From Prevotellaceae bacterium (lineage in GTDB: Bacteria; Bacteroidota; Bacteroidia; Bacteroidales; Paludibacteraceae): a stretch of 12,076 bases of DNA. Every line of letters starts with the position of its first letter. Positions within the stretch are counted from its first letter, which is position 1. The notes under the pieces are model-generated. The model was not told where the DNA came from. It saw only the letters and a list, made by a program, of their open reading frames with translations, and did no database searches. The stretch is from contig JAIRTG010000058.1 in the NCBI GenBank assembly GCA_031255055.1, positions 1-12,076 on the forward strand, read 5' to 3'. Made by a program: the position numbers and the translations under genes. Below are positions 1 through 6,798 of this stretch, in pieces.

Positions 1-25
1 AATCACTAATCACTATTTAATCACT
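1..25. repeat. Short direct repeats AATCACT (three copies)
   Basis: The heptamer AATCACT occurs exactly at 1-7, 8-14 and 19-25. The first two copies are abutting and the third follows a 4 bp AT spacer. The array may continue to the left of the window. No function can be assigned. Similar short AT-rich repeats often lie next to intergenic repeat elements, and this one lies just left of the GC-rich palindrome and the 70-72 bp repeats. Confidence 0.6.
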
Positions 26-39
26 GTCTTACGGGGCGT

Positions 40-58
40 TGCGGGGCAGAGCCCCGCA
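40..58. repeat. GC-rich perfect palindrome (stem-loop)
   Basis: The arms TGCGGGGC (40-47) and GCCCCGCA (51-58) are perfectly complementary around a 3 nt loop, giving an 8 bp, very GC-rich stem. No T-tract follows on either strand, so it is not a textbook intrinsic terminator, although a hairpin this stable could still block transcription or exonucleases. It sits at the left edge of the GC-rich repeat region downstream of glyQS and may be part of the same intergenic element. Confidence 0.6.
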
Positions 59-69
59 GAGGGGGTAGC

Positions 70-258
70 GGAAGACCGCGCAGCGGGCTGAAGCGAGGGG
101 GAGACTTCCCCCCCCCTAATTCTCTTTCTCTTTCTTCAAAGAAGACGCCAAGGGTGGGATGAAGCGAGGGGGAGACTCCACCACTCCCTCAATCTCTTTC
201 TCTCTCTTCAAGGAAGACGCCAAGGGTGGAATGTAGCGAGGGGAAGACTCCCCCCCTC
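70..258. repeat. Three degenerate 70-72 bp tandem repeat copies
   Basis: Three related units begin near 70, 119 and 190. The anchor GAAGAC recurs at 71, 141 and 213, so the period is 70 then 72 bp. Each unit continues with a variable 12-13 bp middle, then a core close to TGAAGCGAGGGGGAGACT (89-106, 159-176; diverged at 231-249), then a C-rich run. Units 2 and 3 share the middle GCCAAGGGTGG; unit 1 has CGCGCAGCGGGC instead. In units 1 and 3 the G-run and C-run can pair as a small hairpin (97-102 with 107-112; 240-244 with 249-253). Together with the sequence from 1 to 69, this fills the 311 bp without a gene downstream of glyQS. The leftward strand has an open frame across units 2 and 3 that gives a repeated peptide, but its composition and GTG start make a real protein unlikely. 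Confidence 0.8.
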
Positions 259-296
259 CGAATATTGCTTCAACGGGCAATTTATAAAAATAGCCC

Positions 297-312
297 GCGT
301 GAGGTGTCACGC
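297..312 (-). terminator. Possible glyQS terminator hairpin
   Basis: On the leftward strand GCGTGA and TCACGC form a perfect 6 bp stem with a 4 nt loop, beginning at the last base of the glyQS stop codon. The sequence after the stem is GGGC followed by TATTTTTATAA, so the T-rich tract is displaced by four bases from the stem. That makes it a plausible but weak intrinsic terminator. Confidence 0.35.
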
Positions 313-1859
313 TATTCTACGATTTTCTTGAACAGGTTTTTTAGGCTGACCTGTTCGTTGATAAGGTGGTGCAGGCTGTGGATGGGAACACGTTCTTGTC
401 GCATGTTGTCGCGGTGGCGAACGGTTACGCAGTTGTCTTCCAAGGTCTGATGGTCGACCGTGATGCAGATTGGTGTGCCTGTCGCATCCTGACGACGATA
501 GCGTTTCCCGATGGAGTCTTTTTCGTCGTAGGTGCATTTGAAATCGAATTTTAACTGTTCCAGGATGCTGCGTGCGGCTTCGGGAAGCCCGTCTTTTCTT
601 ACCAACGGAAATATCGCGGCTTTGACTGGGGCTAATGCCGGCGGTAGTTTCAGCACAATACGACTCTCACCGCTTGCTAACAACTCTTCTTCGTAGGACG
701 CGGCCATGATGGATAAAAATGTGCGGTCGACGCCTATCGATGTTTCGATGACATAGGGGGTGTATGATTGATTGAGTTCGGGGTCGAAGTACTTGATGTT
801 TTTTCCCGAATACTTTTCGTGACTCGACAGGTCAAAATCGGTGCGGGAGTGTATGCCTTCGATTTCTTTGAATCCGAACGGCAGCTCAAATTCGATGTCG
901 GTGGCGGCATTGGCGTAGTGGGCCAGCTTGTCGTGGTCGTGAAAACGGTATTTGTGGTCGCCAAGCCCGAGCGCTTTGTGCCATTTGAGACGGAGCTGCT
1001 TCCAGTGCTCGAACCATTTCATCTCTTCGCCCGGACGAACAAAAAATTGCATTTCCATCTGCTCAAATTCTCGCATACGGAAGATGAACTGACGAGCGAC
1101 AATCTCGTTCCGAAAGGCTTTGCCGATTTGAGCTATCCCGAACGGAATTTTCATGCGACCTGTTTTCTGTACGTTTAAATAGTTGACAAAAATGCCTTGT
1201 GCGGTCTCGGGACGAAGGTATATTTTCATCGCGGTGTCGGCGGCGGAACCCATTTCGGTGGAAAACATTAGGTTGAATTGACGGACGTCTGTCCAGTTTT
1301 TTGTCCCGCTGATGGGGTCAACCACGTCATAATCGATGATAATGGCTTTCAACTCGGCCAAATCCGAATCGTTCAGCGCTTTTACAAAACGGGCGTGGAT
1401 TTGGTCGTGCTTGGCCTGATTTTCTAATACGCGCGGGTTCGTTTCGCGGAATTGACGCTCGTCGAAATTGTCGCCGAAACGCTTTGCCGCTTTCGCTATT
1501 TCTTTTTGAATCTTTTCTTCGTATTTCGCCAGCAGTTCTTCGATCAGTACGTCGGCGCGATAGCGTTTTTTACTGTCTTTGTTGTCAATCAGGGGGTCGT
1601 TGAAGGCGTCGACATGTCCCGACGCTTTCCACGTGGTGGGGTGCATGAATACGGCCGCGTCAATCCCGACGACATTTTCGTTCAAAAGTACCATTGCATC
1701 CCACCAGTATCTTTTGAGATTGTTTTTTAACTCGACGCCGTTTTGTCCGTAATCGTACACGGCGCCTAAACCGTCGTAGATCTCACTCGACGGAAATACG
1801 AAACCATATTCTTTGCAATGCGCAATCAGTTTTTTGAAAATATCTTCCTGTGAAGCCAT
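312..1859 (-). CDS. glyQS: Glycine--tRNA ligase, single-chain dimeric type
   Basis: This cytoplasmic class II aminoacyl-tRNA synthetase activates glycine with ATP and charges tRNA-Gly. It is the 515-residue single-chain (alpha2) type rather than the GlyQ/GlyS two-subunit type. The N-terminus has the family pattern PSSEIYDGLGAVYDYGQNG (residues 23-41). Motif 2 is visible as FRNEI (249-253) followed by RMREFEQMEMQFF (261-273), and motif 3 as GVDR (376-379). The glycine-specific RPETAQG lies at 216-222. The anticodon-binding domain covers about 405-505. In the segment 81-104, where some homologues carry zinc-binding cysteines, there are none; I believe this is usual for Bacteroidetes. The ATG at 1859 gives the expected N-terminus. 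The gene diverges from parC, with a TAnnTTTG box and a hairpin in its leader. It appears intact. Confidence 0.97.
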   Translation of the reverse strand: MASQEDIFKKLIAHCKEYGFVFPSSEIYDGLGAVYDYGQNGVELKNNLKRYWWDAMVLLNENVVGIDAAVFMHPTTWKASGHVDAFNDPLIDNKDSKKRYRADVLIEELLAKYEEKIQKEIAKAAKRFGDNFDERQFRETNPRVLENQAKHDQIHARFVKALNDSDLAELKAIIIDYDVVDPISGTKNWTDVRQFNLMFSTEMGSAADTAMKIYLRPETAQGIFVNYLNVQKTGRMKIPFGIAQIGKAFRNEIVARQFIFRMREFEQMEMQFFVRPGEEMKWFEHWKQLRLKWHKALGLGDHKYRFHDHDKLAHYANAATDIEFELPFGFKEIEGIHSRTDFDLSSHEKYSGKNIKYFDPELNQSYTPYVIETSIGVDRTFLSIMAASYEEELLASGESRIVLKLPPALAPVKAAIFPLVRKDGLPEAARSILEQLKFDFKCTYDEKDSIGKRYRRQDATGTPICITVDHQTLEDNCVTVRHRDNMRQERVPIHSLHHLINEQVSLKNLFKKIVE

Positions 1860-1890
1860 AATTGATTAGGTGTTATTGGGTTATAACTAG

Positions 1891-1918
1891 CACAAAAGGA
1901 CTCGACCGTCCTCTTGTG
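1891..1918 (-). promoter_or_regulatory. Hairpin in the presumed glyQS leader
   Basis: An 11 bp inverted repeat has arms at 1891-1901 and 1908-1918, one A/C mismatch and a 6 nt loop. It lies 31 bp upstream of the glyQS start and just downstream of the candidate glyQS -7 box, so it would form at the very 5' end of the mRNA. It might stabilise the transcript, affect translation, or be bound by a protein. It lacks the size and conserved features of a T-box, and no T-tract follows it on the leftward strand, so it is not an obvious attenuator. Confidence 0.5.
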
Positions 1919-1934
1919 TTGATAAAAAGCGGGG

Positions 1935-1942
1935 CAAAGGTA
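1935..1942 (-). promoter_or_regulatory. Candidate -7 promoter box for glyQS
   Basis: Read leftward, this is TACCTTTG, an exact match to the Bacteroidetes -7 consensus TAnnTTTG for the primary sigma factor. Transcription would begin near 1928, leaving a leader of about 70 nt that starts with the 1891-1918 hairpin. No convincing TTTG -33 element is present at the usual distance upstream, which lowers confidence. Confidence 0.5.
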
Positions 1943-1964
1943 CTGATTTTTTCGTTATTTTATT

Positions 1965-1972
1965 TAATTTTG
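1965..1972 (+). promoter_or_regulatory. Candidate -7 box, rightward (parC direction)
   Basis: TAATTTTG matches the Bacteroidetes TAnnTTTG box. It lies 22 bp from the oppositely oriented glyQS box, so the two would form a compact divergent promoter pair. A TTTG -33 element is not evident. The box overlaps the left arm of an 8 bp inverted repeat (1969-1989). A second match, TAAATTTG at 2079-2086, is closer to parC and is an equally reasonable start for its transcript. Confidence 0.35.
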
Positions 1973-1989
1973 CGGGCCGATCCCGCAAA
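1969..1989. repeat. Perfect 8 bp inverted repeat, possible operator
   Basis: The arms TTTGCGGG (1969-1976) and CCCGCAAA (1982-1989) are perfectly complementary around a 5 nt spacer. The left arm includes the last four bases of the candidate rightward -7 box. This could be an operator for a dimeric regulator or a hairpin in RNA. No T-tract follows in the rightward direction. No regulator gene is nearby to suggest what would bind. Confidence 0.45.
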
Positions 1990-2016
1990 CTGTGCGGAAC
2001 CGTAACATGATGCATA

Positions 2017-2145
2017 ATGAAACGGATTGTCGCAGTGTATGACGACGCTGCGCATGAAACGGTCGATCAAACTATCCTTAAATTTGCCGGACAGGGTGTG
2101 GTAATGCTGTCGGACATAATAAATGAAAGAAATAAAAATACATGA
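2017..2145 (+). CDS. Possible 42-residue small protein before parC
   Basis: An ATG at 2017 opens a frame of 42 codons ending in TGA at 2143-2145, which overlaps the parC start as ATGA. That arrangement is typical of translational coupling. The product begins MKRIVAVYDD and ends near LSDIINERNKNT. Codon choices (GTC, GAC, CTG, TCG, CAG, GCG) resemble those of neighbouring genes. I do not recognise a family. Against it: a 43-codon open frame is not rare by chance, no ribosome-binding signal is clear, and a candidate -7 box (2079-2086) lies inside it, so the region may simply be the parC promoter and leader. An in-frame stop at 2008-2010 excludes a longer version. Confidence 0.3.
   Translation: MKRIVAVYDDAAHETVDQTILKFAGQGVVMLSDIINERNKNT
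2079..2086 (+). promoter_or_regulatory. Alternative candidate -7 box for parC
   Basis: TAAATTTG is an exact TAnnTTTG match, 55 bp upstream of the parC ATG, and would give a leader of roughly 50 nt. No TTTG element is visible at the -33 position. It competes with the box at 1965-1972. If this one is used, the small ORF starting at 2017 would not be on the parC transcript. Confidence 0.3.
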
Positions 2146-4976
2146 GCAAAGATGAAGTATTAGAGCCGGAGGATTTGCAGCAACCGGAGGAGATGGAAAA
2201 TAGGTCCGAAGATGAAGAAATTTTATCGACGGAACATGCTGCGTACAAAGTCCCGAAAATGAAGGAGGATATCATCACTCACCATTTGTCGGGAATGTAT
2301 CAAAACTGGTTTTTGGACTATGCTTCGTATGTTATCCTGGAACGCGCCGTACCCGATATTTATGACGGATTGAAGCCTGTTCAGCGACGGATTCTACATT
2401 CGATGCGCGAAAAGGAGGACGGCCGCTATAATAAGGTGGCAAACCTGGTCGGACATACGATGCAGTATCACCCGCACGGGGATGCTTCTATCGGCGATGC
2501 GCTGGTGCAACTGGGACAAAAGGATCTGCTGATCGACGCTCAGGGAAACTGGGGTAATATATTGACGGGCGACGGGGCGGCTGCGCCTCGTTATATCGAA
2601 GCGCGTTTGACGGCGTTTGCACTCGAAACGGTTTTTAATCCGAAAACAACGGAGTGGAAATTGTCGTACGACGCTCGGAATAAAGAGCCGATTGCGCTGC
2701 CGGTGAAGTTCCCGCTGTTGCTGGCGCAGGGCGTCGAAGGTATCGCCGTCGGACTGAACTCTAAAATCCTTCCGCATAATTTCAACGAATTACTCGACGC
2801 TTCGATTGCCTGGCTGAAAGAACTGCCGTTTGAACTGTATCCCGATTTTCAAACCGGAGGACTGATTGATGTCAGTAGATACAACGACGGCGAAAGGGGC
2901 GGCTCGGTCAAAATACGCGCGAAAATCGGTAAACAGGATAACAAAACTCTTGTCATCAGCGAAATTCCTTACGGCTCAAATACGTCGAAACTTATCGACT
3001 CGATTATCAAGGCGGGCGAAAGGGGCAAAATTAAAATCAGAAAAGTGGATGATAATACCGCCGCTAATGTGGAGATTCTTGTTCACCTGGCGCCCGGCGC
3101 TTCGTCGGACAAGACGATTGATGCACTCTATGCGTTTACCGATTGCGAAATCAGTGTCTCGCCCAACTGCTGTGTGATACATGATAAAAAACCGCGATTT
3201 ATGGGCGTGAGCGAAATGCTCGCTATCTCGACTGACCGAACCAAATGCCTGCTCCGACAGGAACTCGAAATTCAGAAAAAAGAACTCGAAGAACAGTATT
3301 TCTTTATCTCGCTGGAAAAAATATTTATCGAAAACCGTATATATAAGGATAAGGAATTTGAGGAAAGCGATTCGCAGGAAGTTGTCGTTTCGCACATCGA
3401 TAAACGTCTTGAACCGTTTAAAAAGGATTTTATCCGCGAAATTACAGACGATGATGTGTTGAAGCTGTTGGATATTAGAATGAAGCGGATTACAAAATTC
3501 GACTCAAACAAGGCGAATGATACGTTGATTGCGATTCGGGAAAAAATAGCCGAAATCGATCATCATCTGGCACATCTGGTGGATTATACGATAGAATGGT
3601 TTAGAAAACTGAAAACAAAGTACGGCAAAAATTATCCGCGCCGTACCGAAATCCGCAATTTCGAAAATATCGAAGCGGTGAAAGTCGTTGAGGCCAACGA
3701 AAAACTTTATGCAAATTATAACGACGGATTCATCGGCACAAACCTGAAACGCGATGAGGGCGAATTTGTAACCGGTTGCTCGGATATCGACGATATCATT
3801 GTGTTTTTCAAAGACGGAAAATACAAGGTGATAAAAGTGGCCGAAAAAGTATTTGTCGGAAAAAATATCCTGTATGTCAATGTCTTCAAACGTAACGATA
3901 AACGCACGGTCTACAATGTTGTTTACCGCGACGGAAAAACCAGCGTTTATTATATAAAACGATTTGCAATAAACGGCGTCACACGCGATAAGGAGTATGA
4001 TTTGACGCGCGGACTGCCGGGCTCAAAAGTGATGTATTTTACCGCTAATCCGAATGCCGAAGCCGAAGTTATCCGTATTCAACTGCGACCGAAACACCGT
4101 CTGACAAAGTTGGAACTAATCAAGGATTTCAGCGAAATCATGATCAAGGGCCGTCAGTCGATGGGAAATATCCTGACGAAAAACGAAATACATCGAATTA
4201 CGCTGAAAGAAAAAGGCGGCTCAACGCTCGGCGGACGAAAAGTGTGGTTCGACGAGGATGTTTTGCGCCTCAATTACGACGAACGCGGAAAGTATTTGGG
4301 TGAGTTTCATAGCGACGACCGCATCCTGGTCATTTCCGCAAAGGGTGAGTTTATCACCACGAGCTTCGACCTGACCAATCATTATGAAAAAGAGATGCTG
4401 GTCATCGAAAAATTCAATAAAAATAAAATCTGGACATTAGCCCTGTACGACGGCGAACAGAAATTTTATTACCTGAAACGATTTCAGTTGGAAATCACGC
4501 AAAAACCATTGAGCTTGCTCGGCGAAAATTCCAATTCGCGTTTGACGCTGTTGTCCGATAATGATTTTCCGCGTCTGGAAGTCGTGTTCGGCGGAAACGA
4601 TTCGCATCGCGAAGCATTGGAAATTGATGCCGAAAGTTTTATCGGCGTGAAAAGCTATAAAGCAAAGGGTAAAAGGCTGACGACTTTCAAGGTCAAACAA
4701 ATAAACGAGCTGGAACCGCTTCGTTTTGCGGAAACACCCACTGAAAACGAGGATGCCGAAAATGAAACTGTCGAAGTGTTGACGGATGAAAAGACACTGT
4801 TTGAAGACGAAAATACCGACGTTGTAAAGGATGAAAGGACGGCGGAAAAAACGGCGGAAAGGACACAGCCCGATAAGAAAGCAGGCAATGAAAGACCGGT
4901 TCACCCGCCAAAAAACGACTCGACGCTTCCCGATGATACTGCTGACGAGGAAGGCGGACAAATGAGTCTGTTTTAG
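2142..4976 (+). CDS. parC: DNA topoisomerase IV subunit A
   Basis: This is the DNA-cleaving and rejoining subunit of the type IIA topoisomerase that, with ParE, decatenates daughter chromosomes. It has 944 residues. An acidic N-terminal extension (1-45) precedes the winged-helix breakage domain, with HPHGD at 110-114 and catalytic Tyr151 in APRYIEARL. A tower and charged coiled-coil region follow to about 500, then a beta-pinwheel-like C-terminal domain to about 860. The canonical gyrase QRRGGKG box is absent; the sequence near residue 670 reads GRQSMGN. This favours topoisomerase IV over gyrase. Residues from about 865 form an acidic, probably disordered tail ending in QMSLF, which resembles a sliding-clamp-binding peptide. 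The position equivalent to E. coli GyrA Ser83 is Ala115, and that of Asp87 is Asp119. The ATG overlaps the stop of the possible small ORF. The S41 peptidase gene follows after 125 bp. Confidence 0.93.
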   Translation: MSKDEVLEPEDLQQPEEMENRSEDEEILSTEHAAYKVPKMKEDIITHHLSGMYQNWFLDYASYVILERAVPDIYDGLKPVQRRILHSMREKEDGRYNKVANLVGHTMQYHPHGDASIGDALVQLGQKDLLIDAQGNWGNILTGDGAAAPRYIEARLTAFALETVFNPKTTEWKLSYDARNKEPIALPVKFPLLLAQGVEGIAVGLNSKILPHNFNELLDASIAWLKELPFELYPDFQTGGLIDVSRYNDGERGGSVKIRAKIGKQDNKTLVISEIPYGSNTSKLIDSIIKAGERGKIKIRKVDDNTAANVEILVHLAPGASSDKTIDALYAFTDCEISVSPNCCVIHDKKPRFMGVSEMLAISTDRTKCLLRQELEIQKKELEEQYFFISLEKIFIENRIYKDKEFEESDSQEVVVSHIDKRLEPFKKDFIREITDDDVLKLLDIRMKRITKFDSNKANDTLIAIREKIAEIDHHLAHLVDYTIEWFRKLKTKYGKNYPRRTEIRNFENIEAVKVVEANEKLYANYNDGFIGTNLKRDEGEFVTGCSDIDDIIVFFKDGKYKVIKVAEKVFVGKNILYVNVFKRNDKRTVYNVVYRDGKTSVYYIKRFAINGVTRDKEYDLTRGLPGSKVMYFTANPNAEAEVIRIQLRPKHRLTKLELIKDFSEIMIKGRQSMGNILTKNEIHRITLKEKGGSTLGGRKVWFDEDVLRLNYDERGKYLGEFHSDDRILVISAKGEFITTSFDLTNHYEKEMLVIEKFNKNKIWTLALYDGEQKFYYLKRFQLEITQKPLSLLGENSNSRLTLLSDNDFPRLEVVFGGNDSHREALEIDAESFIGVKSYKAKGKRLTTFKVKQINELEPLRFAETPTENEDAENETVEVLTDEKTLFEDENTDVVKDERTAEKTAERTQPDKKAGNERPVHPPKNDSTLPDDTADEEGGQMSLF

Positions 4977-5101
4977 GTAAGCGGCGGCTATCTTTATTCA
5001 TAATAAAATCTAACAAAAAGCGCTTTAGTTGCGAAAAGGTGTTTTTTTTGCAGCCGGAATAATCCGATGAATATATCATATTATATTTTGCATAAAAAAT
5101 C

Positions 5102-6709
5102 ATGAAAAAAACCATCATTTTTATTGCTTTATTGTTGCTCTCTTCTTTCTCGCTGTTTGCCCAGCATTTTACACGTGAACAGGAGCAGAAACTGACAAGA
5201 ACACTGCTGGCCGTATCGAACCTGTACGTTGACAGTATCAATACCGAAAAATTGATTGACAATACAATCATTGCCGTTCTGGAAGAACTGGACCCGCACT
5301 CGAATTATATCCCGAAAGATGAAGTGAAACGTATGAGCGAACCGCTGGACGGAAGTTTTGAAGGCGTAGGCATACAATTTCAGATGCTGGAAGATACGCT
5401 TCTTGTGGTGCAGGTCATTGCAGGCGGGCCTTCCGAAAGAGTGGGGATTCTGCCCGGCGACCGTATTGTTTATATCGAAGAGGAATTGGTGGCGGGCGTG
5501 AAAATGATGAATACCGATATTTCCAAACGCCTGAGAGGGGCAAAGGGTACAATGGTTTCGGTGAAAATCGCACGCAGGAATGTGGCCGAATTAATAGAAT
5601 TTAAAATCACCCGCGATAAAATTCCTATTTATAGCGTTGACGCAACGTATATGATTTCAAACGATATCGGTTATGTCAAAATAAATAATTTCGGGCGTAC
5701 CACCATCGAAGAATTTAGAGCGTCGTTGCTCAAACTGAAAGAAAAAGGAATGAAAGACCTTGTACTCGACTTGCAGGGAAACGGCGGAGGTTATCTGCGT
5801 GCGGCAATAGACATTACCGATGAGTTTTTGAAGAATGATAAGCTGATAGTATATACCGAAGGCTTGAATCAGCCTAAAAGTGTTTCGGAAGCAACATCTG
5901 TCGGCGACTTTGAAAAAGGGCGGCTTGTTGTCCTGATAGATGAATATTCGGCGTCGGCAAGTGAAATCGTGTCGGGAGCCATACAGGATTGGGACAGAGG
6001 CGTACTTGTCGGCCGACGCACATTCGGAAAGGGGTTGGTGCAGCGCGAACTGCCTCTGGGCGACGGTTCTGTCATCCGCCTGACAACGGCTCGTTACTAT
6101 ACACCGACCGGACGCTCAATTCAAAAGCCATATAAAGGCGGTTCGGAGAAATATACAAAAGAACTTTTGACACGTTTCGAACATGGCGAATTGCAACACC
6201 GGGACAGTATTCGCTTTTCCGATTCGCTCCAGTACGAAACTTTACAACTGCACCGGACGGTCTATGGCGGCGGAGGTATCATGCCCGATGTTTTTATTCC
6301 TGTCGATACGGCCAGATTTACCGATTATCATCGGAAAATAGTGGCAAAAGGCGTTCTGAACAAAACGGTGATGCACTTTATTGATGATAACAGAGATGCT
6401 TTGAAACGGGATTATACTGATTTTGAAACGTTCAAAAAAAACTATGCGGTTGACGAGGCTGTGATGAAAAACCTGATCGAAAATGCCGAAAGCGAAAATA
6501 TCACTCTTAACGAAGAGCAATACGAGCGATCAAAAGCGCTGATACAATTACAAATGAAGGCATTGATTGCCCGTGATTTGTGGGAGATGAACGAGTATTA
6601 TCAGATAATGGCTGTCGAAAACGAATCGCTCAAAAAAGCGGTGGAAATACTGGAAACAAAAGGCGCTTATAATGAAATACTGAAACCGCAGAAGAAAAAG
6701 ACGAAATGA
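5102..6709 (+). CDS. Periplasmic C-terminal-processing peptidase, family S41
   Basis: This serine protease of the CtpA/Prc type trims or degrades envelope proteins from their C-termini. The 535-residue product starts with a signal peptide (MKK, a hydrophobic run, likely cleavage after FA at 20). A short helical region containing DPHSNYIP (64-71) precedes a PDZ domain at about 86-170. The S41 catalytic core follows, with LDLQGNGGG (222-230) and the Ser/Lys dyad: Ser285 in EYSASASE and Lys310 in RRTFGKG. The 25-residue spacing matches that of Prc and CtpA. PTGRSIQKPY (about 336-345) is also typical. Residues 375-535 are a mostly helical C-terminal region ending in a lysine-rich tail. The start is supported by the signal peptide. 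From memory, S41 genes of this kind lie near topoisomerase IV genes in other Bacteroidales, so linkage to parC fits. The native substrate cannot be told. Confidence 0.93.
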   Translation: MKKTIIFIALLLLSSFSLFAQHFTREQEQKLTRTLLAVSNLYVDSINTEKLIDNTIIAVLEELDPHSNYIPKDEVKRMSEPLDGSFEGVGIQFQMLEDTLLVVQVIAGGPSERVGILPGDRIVYIEEELVAGVKMMNTDISKRLRGAKGTMVSVKIARRNVAELIEFKITRDKIPIYSVDATYMISNDIGYVKINNFGRTTIEEFRASLLKLKEKGMKDLVLDLQGNGGGYLRAAIDITDEFLKNDKLIVYTEGLNQPKSVSEATSVGDFEKGRLVVLIDEYSASASEIVSGAIQDWDRGVLVGRRTFGKGLVQRELPLGDGSVIRLTTARYYTPTGRSIQKPYKGGSEKYTKELLTRFEHGELQHRDSIRFSDSLQYETLQLHRTVYGGGGIMPDVFIPVDTARFTDYHRKIVAKGVLNKTVMHFIDDNRDALKRDYTDFETFKKNYAVDEAVMKNLIENAESENITLNEEQYERSKALIQLQMKALIARDLWEMNEYYQIMAVENESLKKAVEILETKGAYNEILKPQKKKTK

Positions 6710-6733
6710 ACAATAAACCGCCCAAGTTTTGAA

Positions 6734-6758
6734 TGAGACGCATACCTTTTGCGTCTCA
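6734..6758 (+). terminator. Probable intrinsic terminator after the S41 peptidase gene
   Basis: TGAGACGC (6734-6741) and GCGTCTCA (6751-6758) form a perfect 8 bp stem with a 9 nt loop, 24 bp after the peptidase stop. The tail ATTGATTTTC is T-rich but not a pure T-tract. The remaining 40 bp before pnuC contain TACTTTAT, a partial match to the -7 box, so a separate pnuC transcript is plausible. Confidence 0.5.
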
Positions 6759-6798
6759 ATTGATTTTCAAGGGATACTTTATTTAGAAAAAGATTCAA

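Noticed and set aside
70..258. Possible CRISPR array
   Set aside because: The units are degenerate, only three in number, and have no conserved repeat separated by unique spacers. No cas gene is present.
116..310. 64-codon leftward frame encoding the repeated peptide PPLASSLK
   Set aside because: It is created by the 70-72 bp tandem repeats, needs a GTG start almost abutting the glyQS stop, and has a composition expected from translating a GC-rich intergenic repeat.
768..1178. 136-codon rightward frame inside glyQS
   Set aside because: It is antisense to conserved synthetase motifs, including motif 2, and is best explained as a shadow of that gene.
1860..1930. T-box leader for glyQS
   Set aside because: The leader is only about 70 nt and lacks the T-box sequence and the specifier stem. 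T-boxes are also mainly found in other phyla.
4437..4961. Long frame antisense to the end of parC
   Set aside because: It lies wholly within parC on the opposite strand. Its product has no recognisable domain, and the sense-strand protein is clearly real.
5014..5050. Possible terminator between parC and the S41 peptidase gene
   Set aside because: There is an AAAGCGCTTT palindrome (5017-5026) and a T-run at 5042-5049, but they do not combine into a continuous GC-containing stem followed by T residues.
4693..5271. 192-codon leftward frame spanning the parC end and the peptidase start
   Set aside because: It runs across two well-supported rightward genes and the spacer between them, and the product resembles no family I know.
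6710..6798. TPP riboswitch upstream of pnuC
   Set aside because: Only 89 bp are available, a terminator-like hairpin uses part of it, and I see no thi-box core sequence.
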